Of a stretch of DNA of 64,000 nt, positions 17,674 to 26,752 are shown piece after piece (positions within the stretch are counted from its first letter, which is position 1; every line of letters starts with the position of its first letter). A program made the translations under genes and the position numbers. This stretch comes from UBA1479 sp002706405. Lineage in GTDB: Bacteria > Pseudomonadota > Alphaproteobacteria > Rhodospirillales > Casp-alpha2. Location: assembly GCA_963972255.1 (NCBI GenBank), contig CAXATO010000005.1:1-64000 (forward strand), given 5' to 3'. The notes beneath the pieces were generated by a model. The model was not told the origin of the DNA. It searched no databases and was given only the letters and a program-made list of their open reading frames with translations.

Positions 17674-17720
17674 TCCCGGCCCACCCAAAGAAACCCTGAA
17701 AAACGATTGGGCGAAACATC

Positions 17721-18656
17721 ATGAACGAGATTTCGAACCCCGAGTTCCTGTTGGAAGTCGATAACCTGACCACCTACTTCGACATCAAGGACGGCCTGCT
17801 GCGCAAAACCATTGCCAGAGTCCACGCGGTGGAAGGCGTGTCCTTTAAGGTCCGGGCGGGGGAAACCCTGAGCATCGTCGGCGAAAGCGGGTGCGGCAAG
17901 ACCACCACGGGCCGGACCATCGTCGGCCTGGAAGCGGCGTCTTCGGGCGGCGTCACCTTTCAAGGCCAACCCATGGCGTCGCATCGGGGCGGCGATCGGC
18001 GGGATTTCTACACCAAGGTTCAGATGATCTTCCAGGACCCCTATTCGTCGCTCAACCCGCGCATGTCCGTGCGCGACATTCTGGCGGAACCGCTCAGCGT
18101 TCATAAGCTTGTGCCCCGCGACGGCATCAATACGCGGGTCGCCGAACTTCTGCGCAAAGTCAATCTGCCGGCCGACTTCGCGTCACGCTACCCGCACGAA
18201 TTTTCGGGCGGCCAGCGCCAGCGCATCTCCATCGCCCGGGCCTTGGCCATGGATCCCAAACTGATCATCTGCGACGAAGCGGTGTCTGCCCTGGACGTCA
18301 CCATCAAGGCCCAGGTCATCAATCTTCTGATGGACCTGCAGAGTGAGTTGGGCCTGTCTTATCTGTTCATCAGCCACGACATGGCGGTGGTGGAGCGGAT
18401 TAGCCATCGGGTCGCGGTCATGTATCTGGGCCAGATCGTCGAAATCGGCAGCCGCGAGGACATCTTCGAGACGCCCCGGCATCCCTATACGAAAAAGCTG
18501 CTGTCGGCCGTGCCGGTGGCCGATCCTAAATTGCGCCGCAAGGATCGCAAACTGATGGTCGATGAAATTCCCAGCCCCGTGAAACCGATCGGCTACAGCC
18601 CGGAACGGGTTGTGTACGACGAAGTGTCGCCTGGCCACATGGTGGCGCGGACGTAA
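17721..18656 (+). CDS. Oligopeptide/dipeptide ABC transporter ATPase (DppF/OppF type)
   Basis: 311 residues. Walker A GESGCGKT near residues 53-60, FQDPYSSLNPRMSVRDI (the Q-loop and its typical OppF continuation) near 102-118, signature FSGGQRQRISIARAL near 160-174, Walker B LIICDEAVSALD near 181-192, and FISHDMAVVERISH near 215-228. The C-terminal HPYTKKLLSAVPVADP is the family's oligopeptide tail. It forms a heterodimer with the preceding ATPase in characterised systems. The transcript then meets the convergent receiver gene 37 bp later; no permease follows. Confidence 0.9.
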   Translation: MNEISNPEFLLEVDNLTTYFDIKDGLLRKTIARVHAVEGVSFKVRAGETLSIVGESGCGKTTTGRTIVGLEAASSGGVTFQGQPMASHRGGDRRDFYTKVQMIFQDPYSSLNPRMSVRDILAEPLSVHKLVPRDGINTRVAELLRKVNLPADFASRYPHEFSGGQRQRISIARALAMDPKLIICDEAVSALDVTIKAQVINLLMDLQSELGLSYLFISHDMAVVERISHRVAVMYLGQIVEIGSREDIFETPRHPYTKKLLSAVPVADPKLRRKDRKLMVDEIPSPVKPIGYSPERVVYDEVSPGHMVART

Positions 18657-18693
18657 CGCCGCCCGTGGGCCTGGAATACGGCGTGGCGGAGCG

Positions 18694-19098
18694 TCAGGCC
18701 GCGCGGCTTTGGATGGATTGTTCGATGCGTTCGCGCAGGAGGTTGACCGTGGCAGGTTTGGTCACGAAGCCGTCGGCACCAAGGGCGCGGGCCTGAGACA
18801 CCAGTTCATGGCGCCCGTGGCTGGTCAGGAAGATCACCGGCGTATCACAGATGGTTTGGTCGGCGCTGTCGCGCAGTTCCTTGAGGAAGGTCAGCCCGTC
18901 CATGGGCCGCATTTCGATGTCGCACAGCACGACATTGGGCCGAACGTCGGTCATCGCTTCCAGGCCCGCTTGGCCGTCGGCGGCGGTTTCGATGCGGCCG
19001 AAGCCGATCTGCTCCATCATCTTGCTGACGATGTTCACCACGAATTCCTGATCGTCGATGATCAGTGCGGTCATGTCGGCAAAAGCAGTGTCGCTCAA
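18694..19098 (-). CDS. Single-domain response regulator (CheY-like)
   Basis: A lone receiver of 134 residues when read from TTG at 19098, which has GGAGG nine bases upstream; an ATG at 19074 lacks a ribosome-binding site and would give 126. The acidic pair (Asp17-Asp18), phospho-acceptor Asp60 in VVLCDIEM, Ser/Thr in FLTSHG near 91-93 and Lys114 in FVTKPA are all present, so it should be phosphorylatable. No output domain exists. It lies 207 bp downstream of the huge hybrid kinase on the same strand and is its obvious candidate partner, perhaps through the kinase's HPt domain. Confidence 0.85.
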   Translation of the reverse strand: MSDTAFADMTALIIDDQEFVVNIVSKMMEQIGFGRIETAADGQAGLEAMTDVRPNVVLCDIEMRPMDGLTFLKELRDSADQTICDTPVIFLTSHGRHELVSQARALGADGFVTKPATVNLLRERIEQSIQSRAA

Positions 19099-19305
19099 GA
19101 CCGAGTGCCTCCAAATACTTCCGCCACTAGGGCATTCCTTCTGCAACGAGCGCCAAGCGATAGTGCGGTAACATGAAACAGGTGCAATTAATATTTTCTC
19201 AATAATGGTAGCACGACCATTGCGTCTGGCAACGATGTTTCCAACCGGATCGCAACCATAGGTTTCGTCGTCCGGCCATCGGATATGCGGGAAGATCGGT
19301 TGGGG

Positions 19306-22300
19306 TCATGAAATAGAGCGTCGGTCGTGGCCAGACACCGCCTGGGAAACGACGGCAAGTTCCGGTTCGATGCGCCGCGAATACTCGGCCGCGCGCGACG
19401 TGTCACCGGCGCATAGGAACAATTCGATCTGCTCGCACAAGTTGGCGAACCGCACGGCACCGGCAAGGCGCGATGTGCCCTTCGCCGCATGGGCGGCCTC
19501 GCGGGCACGGGCGAAATCCTGCTCGGCGAAGGCATCCAGCATGTCATCGACCAGGCGGCGCGCATTGCGGATGTAATCCTCCAGCAAGGGGGCCACCATT
19601 GTCTCGTCGCCGCCGACGGCATCATTGATGTAGCGCAGATCCAGGATCGCGTCGTCGCCGAATGGTCCGCTGCGATGGCTGTCGCGGTCATTGTCGGCCA
19701 CCGGTTGGCGCAGTTGAACGGCCTTTGGCAGCCAGCGTTGGATAAGTTCGTTCAGGGTCGCGCGGTCGACCGGCTTTGGCAGATAGTCGTCCATGCCGGC
19801 AGCACGGCAGCGCTCCTTGGTTCCGATCAGGGCGTCGGCGGTCAGGGCGATGATCGGCATGTGGGGTCGGTCTCCGGCGCGTTCCAGGGTGCGGACTTTT
19901 GCCGCCAGTTCGTAGCCGTCCATTTCCGGCATATGGCAGTCGGTGATCAGCATGCCGAAGGATTGGCGGCGGATGCGGCTCCAGGCGTCGACGCCGTTGG
20001 CGGCGGTCTCGACGGCGATTCCCAGCCGCTCCAGCATCATGCAGATGACTTTGCAGTTCACCGGATTGTCTTCGGCGAACAGGACCAGCGCTCCCTCGGC
20101 GCGGGCAAGTTCCTTGTCCGGCGTTGCGTAAAGCGGCAGCGCCGCGGTGTCGGCCACCCGGCGGACGGGGGCGTGAATCCCGGGCAGGTTGAGCCCCAGC
20201 GCCATCGCCCCCGCGTTCCAAATCAATGCGCGTTGAACGGGTTTCGGCACGAACATGTGCTGTCCCGCCAGACGGTCCGGGTCGACGGACAGAATGTCGC
20301 TTCGCGGCATGAGAATGATCGTCTTCGGCGTGATGGGGTCGCCGGCCTTTTCCCGTGCGGCGATGAACCGGCTGATCCCTTCGCTGCCTCGGTCGTGATC
20401 GAGGATCAAAAGGTCGAACTGGTCTCCCACCATCTTGCCGCCGGACGTCAAGCGGCTCAGCGCGCGAAGGCTCGGAATGATCTCGGTCTTTGCGCCCAGG
20501 TGGCGCATATAAATGTCGATGCAATCGGCGGTGCTCGTGTCGCCGGCCAGAATGCCGACATGGTGGCCGGCGAACGGGCGTCCGATAGCGGCGGTCGGAT
20601 CACGGCTCGGCAGCATGGAAATGCGGAACCAGAAGGTGGACCCTCGGCCTTCACGGCTGTCGGCGCCGATTTCACCGCCCAGCATATCGACCAGTGCCCG
20701 GCAAATGGACAGGCCCAATCCGGTTCCGCCGAACCGCCGCATGGTCGAACTGTCACCTTGTTCGAAGGGCTGGAACAGCTTGCGCTTGTTCTCCTCGGAA
20801 ATACCGATGCCCGTGTCGCTGATGCGGAACATGAAGCAGGACGCACCGTCCGCCGCCTCATCCGGGCGAACGTCGATGTCGATACGGCCATTGTCCGTGA
20901 ACTTGACCGCATTGCCGACGAGATTGAGAAGAATTTGACGGAGCCGGGTCGGATCGCCGATCAGTTCATCCGGTATGGCGGGGTCGATGAACACGCCGAG
21001 ACGGTTTCGTTTCTCCTCGGCCCGGGGCGCCATAAGCTCGCCGACACCCTCGACCAGATCGCTGAGCCTGAACGGGCTGAGGTCCAGTTCCAGGCGCCCG
21101 GCCTCGATCTTGGAGAAGTCCAGGATGTCGTCGATGATGCCCATTAGCGTGCGGCAGGAATCCTGGATGATCGTGAGCATCCCGCGTTGGGTGCCGTTCA
21201 GGGCCGTATCGTGCAGCATCTCCGCAACGCCCATGATGCCGTTCATCGGGGTGCGGATTTCATGGCTCATGTTGGCAAGGAAGATGGATTTCGCCTTGTT
21301 GGCGCTTTCCGCGGTGTCGCGGGCTTCGCGTAGGCGTTCCTCGAACTGTACGCTTTCGGTGATGTCCACATGGATGCCGACGATGCCGCCGTCGGGCAGC
21401 CAGCCGCGCCGGGTTTCCACGGTCCGTCCGTTTGTGAGGCGGCGGCGGATGATGAGGTTTTCCGATCTTCGGATATCGGCGATGTGATTTTCCACGATGT
21501 CGTCTGACGATCCTTCCGCATCTCCATAATCACCGCGCTCCACAAGGAAGCGCACGGCATCGCGCAGACTGACGCCTTCCCGCACCAAGCCCTCGGGGAA
21601 GTCGAACAGATTGAGGTAGTGATCGTTGAACGTGACGAATTTCAGATCGGAATCGAGCACGACGATTCCGTTGTTCATGGCGCGCACGGCCGTATCGAAC
21701 AGTTCGGTCTTCTGCTTCAAGTTGGCTTCGATGGTTTTCAACTCGGTGATGTCCGTCGCGGTCACCGTGGTGCCACCGTCCGAGGTTCGGTTTTCCCGCA
21801 ACAGGAACCAGCGCCCGTCCGTGAACTCCCGGATAATGGGCGGGCCCGGATTGCGGTGCTCGTACATGCGCTGTTCCAGGAACTCTTCCTCGCGGCCTTG
21901 GGCGTCGGCGATGCGCGGCATGCTCGCGCGGAGGACGTCTTCGAATGTTCCTCCCTGGTCGATAAGGTCCACGGTCTGGGGGTGTGTGTCGGCGTAGCGC
22001 GAGTTCATCAGGACCAGGCGGTCTTCGGCGTCGAACAGGGCGAAACCTTCCTGCAGGCTCTCCAGCGCGCCGCGCAGTCGTGCCTCGCTCTGTTGCACGG
22101 CCAGTTCGGCGCGGCGGCGTTCCTCGACCTCGCGGGTCAATTCCTGGGTCCGTTCTTCGACCCGCTTTTCGAGGTCGTCACGGGCCTGGCGCAGGGCGTT
22201 CTCCGCCCGCATCCGCTCACTGATGTCACGGGAGTAGGCAAAGATGTATTCCTTGCCGTCGTGGTCGATGAAGGTCGATGCGGTCTCCACCGGGAAGGTC

Positions 22301-24438
22301 GTGCCGTCCTTGCGGCGGTGCTTGCTGAACGACACGCGGTGGCCGTGGGCCTTCATGTAGTCCCAGCGTTCCTTCCAGTCGTCAGGTGTGCGCTCGGGGT
22401 TGATCTGGAACACGGGCATGTTCAGCAACTCTTCGCGGCTATACCCGAGGGCCCGGCACGACGCGTCGTTGACGTAGATGAAACGGCCCTCCGAATTGAC
22501 GGCGAAGAAGGGATCGTTGGCCTCCTGCATCGCCGATTCAAGAAGGTAAAGCTGCTGCGTCGCATTGCGGCTCTTGGTGACGTCGAACAGGACCGTGCAC
22601 ACCGCCGGCCCGTCGCCCCAATCCATCAGGAAGGATCGGTTGTTCAGCCAGACCTCGGTCCCATCCTTGCGGATGCCCCGGTAGATGTAGTCGCTCGGCG
22701 CGTTTTGGCCTTGCATGCGGGCTAGGTCGTAGCCGCGGATACGGGCGACTTCCTCGGGCGCCAGGGTCACTTCCAGGCTGCCTTGCTGGAGAAATTCGTT
22801 GTGGCTTTCGAAACCGAAGATGCGCAGGAACGCCGGATTGACATAAAGGGGATAGAACCCGCGGTGGACGACGATCCCTTGGTTGGCTTCTTCGGTCAGG
22901 GTGCGAAAGCGGCGTTCGCTGTCGATCAACGCCTGTTCGCGGGCAAGGCGGCGGGAAATGTCCTGGGCAAAGGCGAACAGGAACTCCTCGCCGGCGTATT
23001 CCATGACGGTCGCCCGCACCTCCACCGGCACGGCAGAGCCGTCCTTCCGCCGGTGGCGGGTATCGAAGCGGATCTGACCGCCGCGTTTCAACTCCTCCCA
23101 GAAGATGTCCCATTCCTTGTCCGGCGGCGGGCCGTCGCTGAAGTCGGGGAACGACATGCCGAGCAGTTCTTTTTGGGTATAGCCCAGGTGCCTGCAGGTG
23201 GCGTCGTTGACGTATAGAATGCGTTGGTCGCGGCGCAGCCAGAACAGGGCCTCGCCCGAATGGGACAGCGAGAATTCCGTGAACTTTAGGGTTTCCTGCG
23301 CCGCTTCCTTGTCGGCGATCTCCCGTTGCAATTCGTAGGTTCGCTCTTCGACCCGCCGTTCCAGTTCCGATTGATGGCGTTCCAGGGCTTGTTCGAATTC
23401 GGCACGCTCGGTCAAAAGGTCGTTGATTTCGCGGCTGACCAGGGCGAATTCGTCGTTTCCGCGGGCGGGCAGCATGTTGGTCAGGTCGCCCGATGCGCGG
23501 ATGTCCAAAAGCTCCCGCTTCAATTGCGCGAAGGGTTGGACGATCAGCCGCCGCATCAGGAAAATGATCACGCACATGACGATCAATGACGCCAGCATCG
23601 CCATGATGCCCGCGGTGCGAACCGTGTCGGTGCCAAGCCCGTGGATGGTCGACCAAGCGGTGATGGAATAAAGTGCCGCCGGATAACCGAACAGGTCTCG
23701 TTGCACCAACGCCGCGGTCCATGACCCGTCGTCCGCCCGCTCGATGACCGGTTCGTCCAGGGCCAGGATGTGGTTCACCGTCGCCCGTTGGCCGGCCGAT
23801 AGGCCGGGGGTGATGGGCGTCATTTCCAGAGCGTTGTTCATCTGCCCGGAAATGCGTGATACCGCCGCCGTATCCATCAGACGCCCAATGATCACTGTTC
23901 CCGCCACGGACGGTATGCCAGCTTTGCCCAACAAGGGGACCGCCGTCACCAGCATCGGACCGCTTTCCGTGGCGATGGTGCCGCGGATATGGCCGATGCC
24001 CCGGTTGTGGGCGAGCAGGGGGTGGTCTTTGGGAAATTCGTCGTGCGCAAGGTTGTCCGCGCGGATGGCGGCACCCGTCTGATGGTTGCGAACTTTCCGG
24101 AACACGGTCCGGCCCTGGCGGTCGACGACGATCACCGTGTCGAGCATGAGGGTGTCCAGGATGGCGTCGGTCAGACGCTGTTCAGCGAAGGAAAGGTCAC
24201 CGGTTTGGGCGAACCGGGCAAGGGCCTCCCATTGCGCCCAAGTCGATGCGACGGGGTCGAGGCTTTTCACCTCGTCGTCGACGATCGCCATGGTGCGCCC
24301 GATCTCACGCCGGGTTTCTTGATTTTCGAGCTTGCGGAAGCCCTCGAGGACAACGCGGTCGAGCACGACCAGATTGCCGAGCAGCAGCCCGCCCAACACA
24401 ATCAGCAGAACGGCAACTATTTTGGTTTGGATCGACAT
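19306..24438 (-). CDS. Giant hybrid histidine kinase: CHASE4-HAMP-PASx5-HisKA-HATPase-REC-REC-HPt
   Basis: 1710 residues. A first helix (about 6-28) and a second (about 275-297) bracket a periplasmic CHASE4-like sensor; HAMP follows (about 298-350), then coiled coil, three PAS domains (about 385-755), a second coiled coil, two PAS-7-like domains (about 800-1030), HisKA with His1059 in FLANMSHEIRTPMNG, and an HATPase with GTGLGLSI. Two receivers come next: the first keeps Asp1347 but has lost the acidic pocket (ILAGD), the second is intact with Asp1500 in LITDCHMPEMDG. The HPt His is 1650 in AHAAKGTSR. It is thus a complete phosphorelay in one chain, presumably serving the receiver gene downstream. 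Confidence 0.93.
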   Translation of the reverse strand: MSIQTKIVAVLLIVLGGLLLGNLVVLDRVVLEGFRKLENQETRREIGRTMAIVDDEVKSLDPVASTWAQWEALARFAQTGDLSFAEQRLTDAILDTLMLDTVIVVDRQGRTVFRKVRNHQTGAAIRADNLAHDEFPKDHPLLAHNRGIGHIRGTIATESGPMLVTAVPLLGKAGIPSVAGTVIIGRLMDTAAVSRISGQMNNALEMTPITPGLSAGQRATVNHILALDEPVIERADDGSWTAALVQRDLFGYPAALYSITAWSTIHGLGTDTVRTAGIMAMLASLIVMCVIIFLMRRLIVQPFAQLKRELLDIRASGDLTNMLPARGNDEFALVSREINDLLTERAEFEQALERHQSELERRVEERTYELQREIADKEAAQETLKFTEFSLSHSGEALFWLRRDQRILYVNDATCRHLGYTQKELLGMSFPDFSDGPPPDKEWDIFWEELKRGGQIRFDTRHRRKDGSAVPVEVRATVMEYAGEEFLFAFAQDISRRLAREQALIDSERRFRTLTEEANQGIVVHRGFYPLYVNPAFLRIFGFESHNEFLQQGSLEVTLAPEEVARIRGYDLARMQGQNAPSDYIYRGIRKDGTEVWLNNRSFLMDWGDGPAVCTVLFDVTKSRNATQQLYLLESAMQEANDPFFAVNSEGRFIYVNDASCRALGYSREELLNMPVFQINPERTPDDWKERWDYMKAHGHRVSFSKHRRKDGTTFPVETASTFIDHDGKEYIFAYSRDISERMRAENALRQARDDLEKRVEERTQELTREVEERRRAELAVQQSEARLRGALESLQEGFALFDAEDRLVLMNSRYADTHPQTVDLIDQGGTFEDVLRASMPRIADAQGREEEFLEQRMYEHRNPGPPIIREFTDGRWFLLRENRTSDGGTTVTATDITELKTIEANLKQKTELFDTAVRAMNNGIVVLDSDLKFVTFNDHYLNLFDFPEGLVREGVSLRDAVRFLVERGDYGDAEGSSDDIVENHIADIRRSENLIIRRRLTNGRTVETRRGWLPDGGIVGIHVDITESVQFEERLREARDTAESANKAKSIFLANMSHEIRTPMNGIMGVAEMLHDTALNGTQRGMLTIIQDSCRTLMGIIDDILDFSKIEAGRLELDLSPFRLSDLVEGVGELMAPRAEEKRNRLGVFIDPAIPDELIGDPTRLRQILLNLVGNAVKFTDNGRIDIDVRPDEAADGASCFMFRISDTGIGISEENKRKLFQPFEQGDSSTMRRFGGTGLGLSICRALVDMLGGEIGADSREGRGSTFWFRISMLPSRDPTAAIGRPFAGHHVGILAGDTSTADCIDIYMRHLGAKTEIIPSLRALSRLTSGGKMVGDQFDLLILDHDRGSEGISRFIAAREKAGDPITPKTIILMPRSDILSVDPDRLAGQHMFVPKPVQRALIWNAGAMALGLNLPGIHAPVRRVADTAALPLYATPDKELARAEGALVLFAEDNPVNCKVICMMLERLGIAVETAANGVDAWSRIRRQSFGMLITDCHMPEMDGYELAAKVRTLERAGDRPHMPIIALTADALIGTKERCRAAGMDDYLPKPVDRATLNELIQRWLPKAVQLRQPVADNDRDSHRSGPFGDDAILDLRYINDAVGGDETMVAPLLEDYIRNARRLVDDMLDAFAEQDFARAREAAHAAKGTSRLAGAVRFANLCEQIELFLCAGDTSRAAEYSRRIEPELAVVSQAVSGHDRRSIS

Positions 24439-24772
24439 TCAAACGGCCTCCGAACCTTCTCCCTTCGGCCGACTGGCCCCTTCTGCGCCAGCGCCCGACA
24501 TTTTGACACGAATTGGTGGGCCATCACAAACATCGTCGTCGACTGCAGGGGCAGATAATCTGGGCGATGTCTTTTCATGGGGGGTGGACGTGTGCCTTGC
24601 GGACTGTTTTCCGGCTTGTTTCGTGTCGTGGAAACCCTTCCATTTCCGCGCTTGGCCGCTTCGCCCGAATCGGCTACGGTTCTTGTTCGGACCTCTTGGG
24701 GGGGCTGCTGCGCGGTCGCGGGCCGCGTGGACATTCGATTGAGGAAACAACAACAATGCGTAGGACGCGGGT
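24439..24772. other. Divergent gap between kinase and MCP-tip gene
   Basis: This 334-bp stretch must hold promoters for both divergent genes. I see no consensus promoter pair, no strong dyad and no credible small gene in it. Confidence 0.4.
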
Positions 24773-25105
24773 ATGAGCACGGAAATTGCCACCGCCGCTG
24801 GGACGGCCGTGATGGGAGAAGATCACAACGCGGAAATTCGCGACGAAATCTCCAGTCTTCAGACTGAAATTGCGCAGGTCGGTAAGGTCGCGGAGCAGAT
24901 TGATGCGATCGCCAAACAAACCAACCTGTTGGCCCTGAACGCGACCATCGAGGCCGCCCGTGCCGGTGATGCCGGTAAAGGCTTCGCCGTGGTTGCCGGA
25001 GAGGTTAAGAACCTGTCGGCGCAAACGGCGCGGGCGACGGCCGAAGTCGGCGAGGTTCTGGAAAATCTCCGCCGTCGCGTCGACCACCTGGCCAGCCTTC
25101 TTTAA
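24773..25105 (+). CDS. Minimal stand-alone MCP signalling-tip protein
   Basis: 110 residues with no membrane segment, HAMP or sensor. Residues 30-100 form a helical hairpin whose turn, AIAKQTNLLALNATIEAARA (about 45-64) followed by GKGFAVVAGEVKNLSA, is the highly conserved chemoreceptor tip that contacts CheA and CheW. Normal MCP signalling domains have long arms with methylation sites; here the arms are only about 20-30 residues. It could modulate receptor arrays, compete for CheW, or be the surviving end of a longer receptor, though the frame and start look intact. It is divergent from the hybrid kinase. Confidence 0.75.
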   Translation: MSTEIATAAGTAVMGEDHNAEIRDEISSLQTEIAQVGKVAEQIDAIAKQTNLLALNATIEAARAGDAGKGFAVVAGEVKNLSAQTARATAEVGEVLENLRRRVDHLASLL

Positions 25106-25166
25106 ACGAACGATCGGTCGTCCGGTATCTGGCCGCCCGACCAGGGCGGGCGGGACCGGTCGCCCG

Positions 25167-25313
25167 CTGATAGTCCGGCTTGCTCAGGTGCACGTCGCCG
25201 ACGACCAGGGGGCTATAGATTGTCGTGACGCCGCCGGTGCCTTGCACGGTGCCGGCAAAAGCGCGTTCGCGGGTCGCCATGGTGGTGTTGGTGAGGATGA
25301 TCTCCGGTGCCAT
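25167..25313 (-). pseudogene. phnM: Collapsed remnant of phosphonate gene phnM
   Basis: Read on the minus strand from 25313, the frame gives EIILTNTTMATRERAFAGTV, like the N-terminus of PhnM (5-phosphoribosyl 1-methylphosphonate triphosphate hydrolase), then jumps to GGVTTIYSPLVVGDVH, resembling a segment some 60 residues further into that protein. About 500 bp of catalytic barrel and all later residues are missing, and the frame runs on into unrelated sequence. It sits just downstream of phnF, where phn genes belong. A deletion remnant is the best reading, but it rests on recalled family sequence. Confidence 0.4.
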
Positions 25314-25380
25314 GGCCCCGGTTGCCATCTTAAGGCGCATCCCTCCGCGCACCTCTGTTCATCGGGGGCGGGGGTGGGGA

Positions 25381-26118
25381 TCAGGTCGACGGTTCGAACA
25401 GCAATTGCACGCGGTCACCGGCGAACCGGGTCAGGCAGTATTCGACGGGCTTGCCTTCCGTATCCACATTGATGCTTTCGGCAACCAGGACGGGCCGGTT
25501 GGGCGGCTGGCTGAGAAGCTGGGATTCATCGTTGTCGGGCATGCGGGTCGTGACGCGGGTGATCTTGCGAAAGAAGTCGGTAATGCCGAACTGGGCCAGC
25601 ACTTTCGAGATCGAGCGTGATTCCTCGAACCCATCGATCATGCCGGGAAACCGTTTGGCGCAGAAGAAATGGTCGGCAATGCTGATCGGCCGACCGTCGG
25701 CTTCGCCGATCGTGCGGATCAGGGTGACCAGCGCGCCGACCTCCAGATCCAGTGCCTCGGCGACGTCGCTGGTCGCCTTGACCCGCTCGCTCAGCACGAC
25801 CCAGCCGCCGGGCTGGCGGCGTTGGGCCATGATGTTTTCCGTGAACCGGGTGCGGCGGCGCACGGGATAGTCGATGACGTGCTCGTGGACGAAGGTGCCG
25901 CGGCCCTGTTCGATGCGGATCAGGCCTTCCTGCTCCAGCCCTTTCATGGCGCGACGCACGGTATGACGGTTGACGTTAAAGCGCTCGGCCAGATCGTGTT
26001 CCGTCGGCAGGCGGGAACCGGGGGCAATCATCCCGCTGGCGATGTCATCGGAGATCTGTTCCTCGATCTGGCGCCACAACGACACCCCCGAACCGCGTTT
26101 GACGCTCGTTGGATCCAT
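25381..26118 (-). CDS. phnF: GntR/HutC-family phosphonate regulator PhnF
   Basis: 245 residues from ATG at 26118; the frame is open upstream to 26325, but that extension is not conserved-looking. An N-terminal winged helix (about 10-75) with SRLPTEHDLAERFNVNRHTV and RRAMKGLEQEGLIRIEQGRGTF is followed by a UTRA ligand domain (about 95-240). Length and sequence match PhnF, the repressor of C-P lyase operons. No phn catabolic gene remains intact nearby, so the regulator looks orphaned. A HutC-type operator lies in its own upstream region, suggesting autoregulation. Confidence 0.8.
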   Translation of the reverse strand: MDPTSVKRGSGVSLWRQIEEQISDDIASGMIAPGSRLPTEHDLAERFNVNRHTVRRAMKGLEQEGLIRIEQGRGTFVHEHVIDYPVRRRTRFTENIMAQRRQPGGWVVLSERVKATSDVAEALDLEVGALVTLIRTIGEADGRPISIADHFFCAKRFPGMIDGFEESRSISKVLAQFGITDFFRKITRVTTRMPDNDESQLLSQPPNRPVLVAESINVDTEGKPVEYCLTRFAGDRVQLLFEPST

Positions 26119-26241
26119 GGGGTTGGCCTCACATCTGTGTCGTTGCTGGCAAAATTGCCGCACATCGAGGGCGGGAGGGGCGTCAATCGTCGCGACCCGC
26201 CGATTTCCTCGCCTTATGGGGAGCATGTTATCAAAAAAGAA

Positions 26242-26255
26242 ATAGACGTCTATAC
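26242..26255 (-). promoter_or_regulatory. Candidate PhnF operator
   Basis: A perfect 12-bp palindrome, ATAGACGTCTAT (26242-26253), overlaps GTCTATAC (26248-26255), which fits the HutC-subfamily consensus GT-N-TA-N-AC exactly. It lies about 125 bp before the phnF start, consistent with autoregulation. Confidence 0.45.
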
Positions 26256-26752
26256 AAATTAAAGATGCCTGTTCCCATTGCGGCGCCGGATCGGGCGGTG
26301 GCGGCCCGATTTTTGCCGGAGCCAATCTTTATCTATGCGATTACTTGGTCGCGAAGCGCGGGTCATGCCCCGCTTAATCATGAAAACATAATTTATTTAC
26401 AAGTAATTAGATGGATTTCGACGACCCGTATGGGGCCGTGGGAAGGAGTGTTTATGCGGGGTTTTGCCGAGGGTTATTCAAAAAGCCCTCAAAAAAACGA
26501 TTGATCTTTTATGGGCAAGATGATCTTATTTTTGCTGTGGTATACCAAATGCCAAAGAGCTCAAAAGAGTCAACGCATGGTGTATTGCAATGTTTGGGAA
26601 GACACAGACCAAGTGAATTGACAGGACCGTCTGACCCGATCGCCGGATAAAAACAATAAAGGCGCAAGGGGAAGACATTTAACCGCCACTCGTCTTCGGC
26701 TTATACTGTAGCCGGATGCGCTAAGGCGCTATCAACAACTGGGAGGACACCC
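26256..26752. other. AT-rich gap upstream of tctC
   Basis: About 500 bp, clearly richer in A and T than its surroundings, without a credible gene. It contains the GTATAC palindrome listed separately and TATACT at 26702-26707, a possible -10 for tctC with TTTAAC (26678-26683) as a weak -35. The composition suggests a regulatory region or the scar of an old insertion; no inverted-repeat ends were seen. Confidence 0.45.
26538..26547 (+). promoter_or_regulatory. GTATAC-type operator upstream of tctCBA
   Basis: TGGTATACCA is a perfect 10-bp palindrome, 205 bp before tctC. It shares the GTATAC core with sites before the GntR gene, the FAH gene and the 2-hydroxyglutarate oxidase gene, and fits the GT-N2-AC pattern of FadR/FCD-type GntR operators. 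Confidence 0.45.

Noticed and set aside
25005..25352. 115-codon minus-strand frame as a functional gene
   Set aside because: It overlaps the end of the MCP-tip gene, and only its first third resembles a protein (phnM pieces). It is better explained as a remnant.
26411..26650. 79-codon plus-strand frame upstream of tctC
   Set aside because: It spans the GTATAC palindrome in an AT-rich regulatory gap, resembles no known protein and ends without a neighbour spacing typical of an operon.
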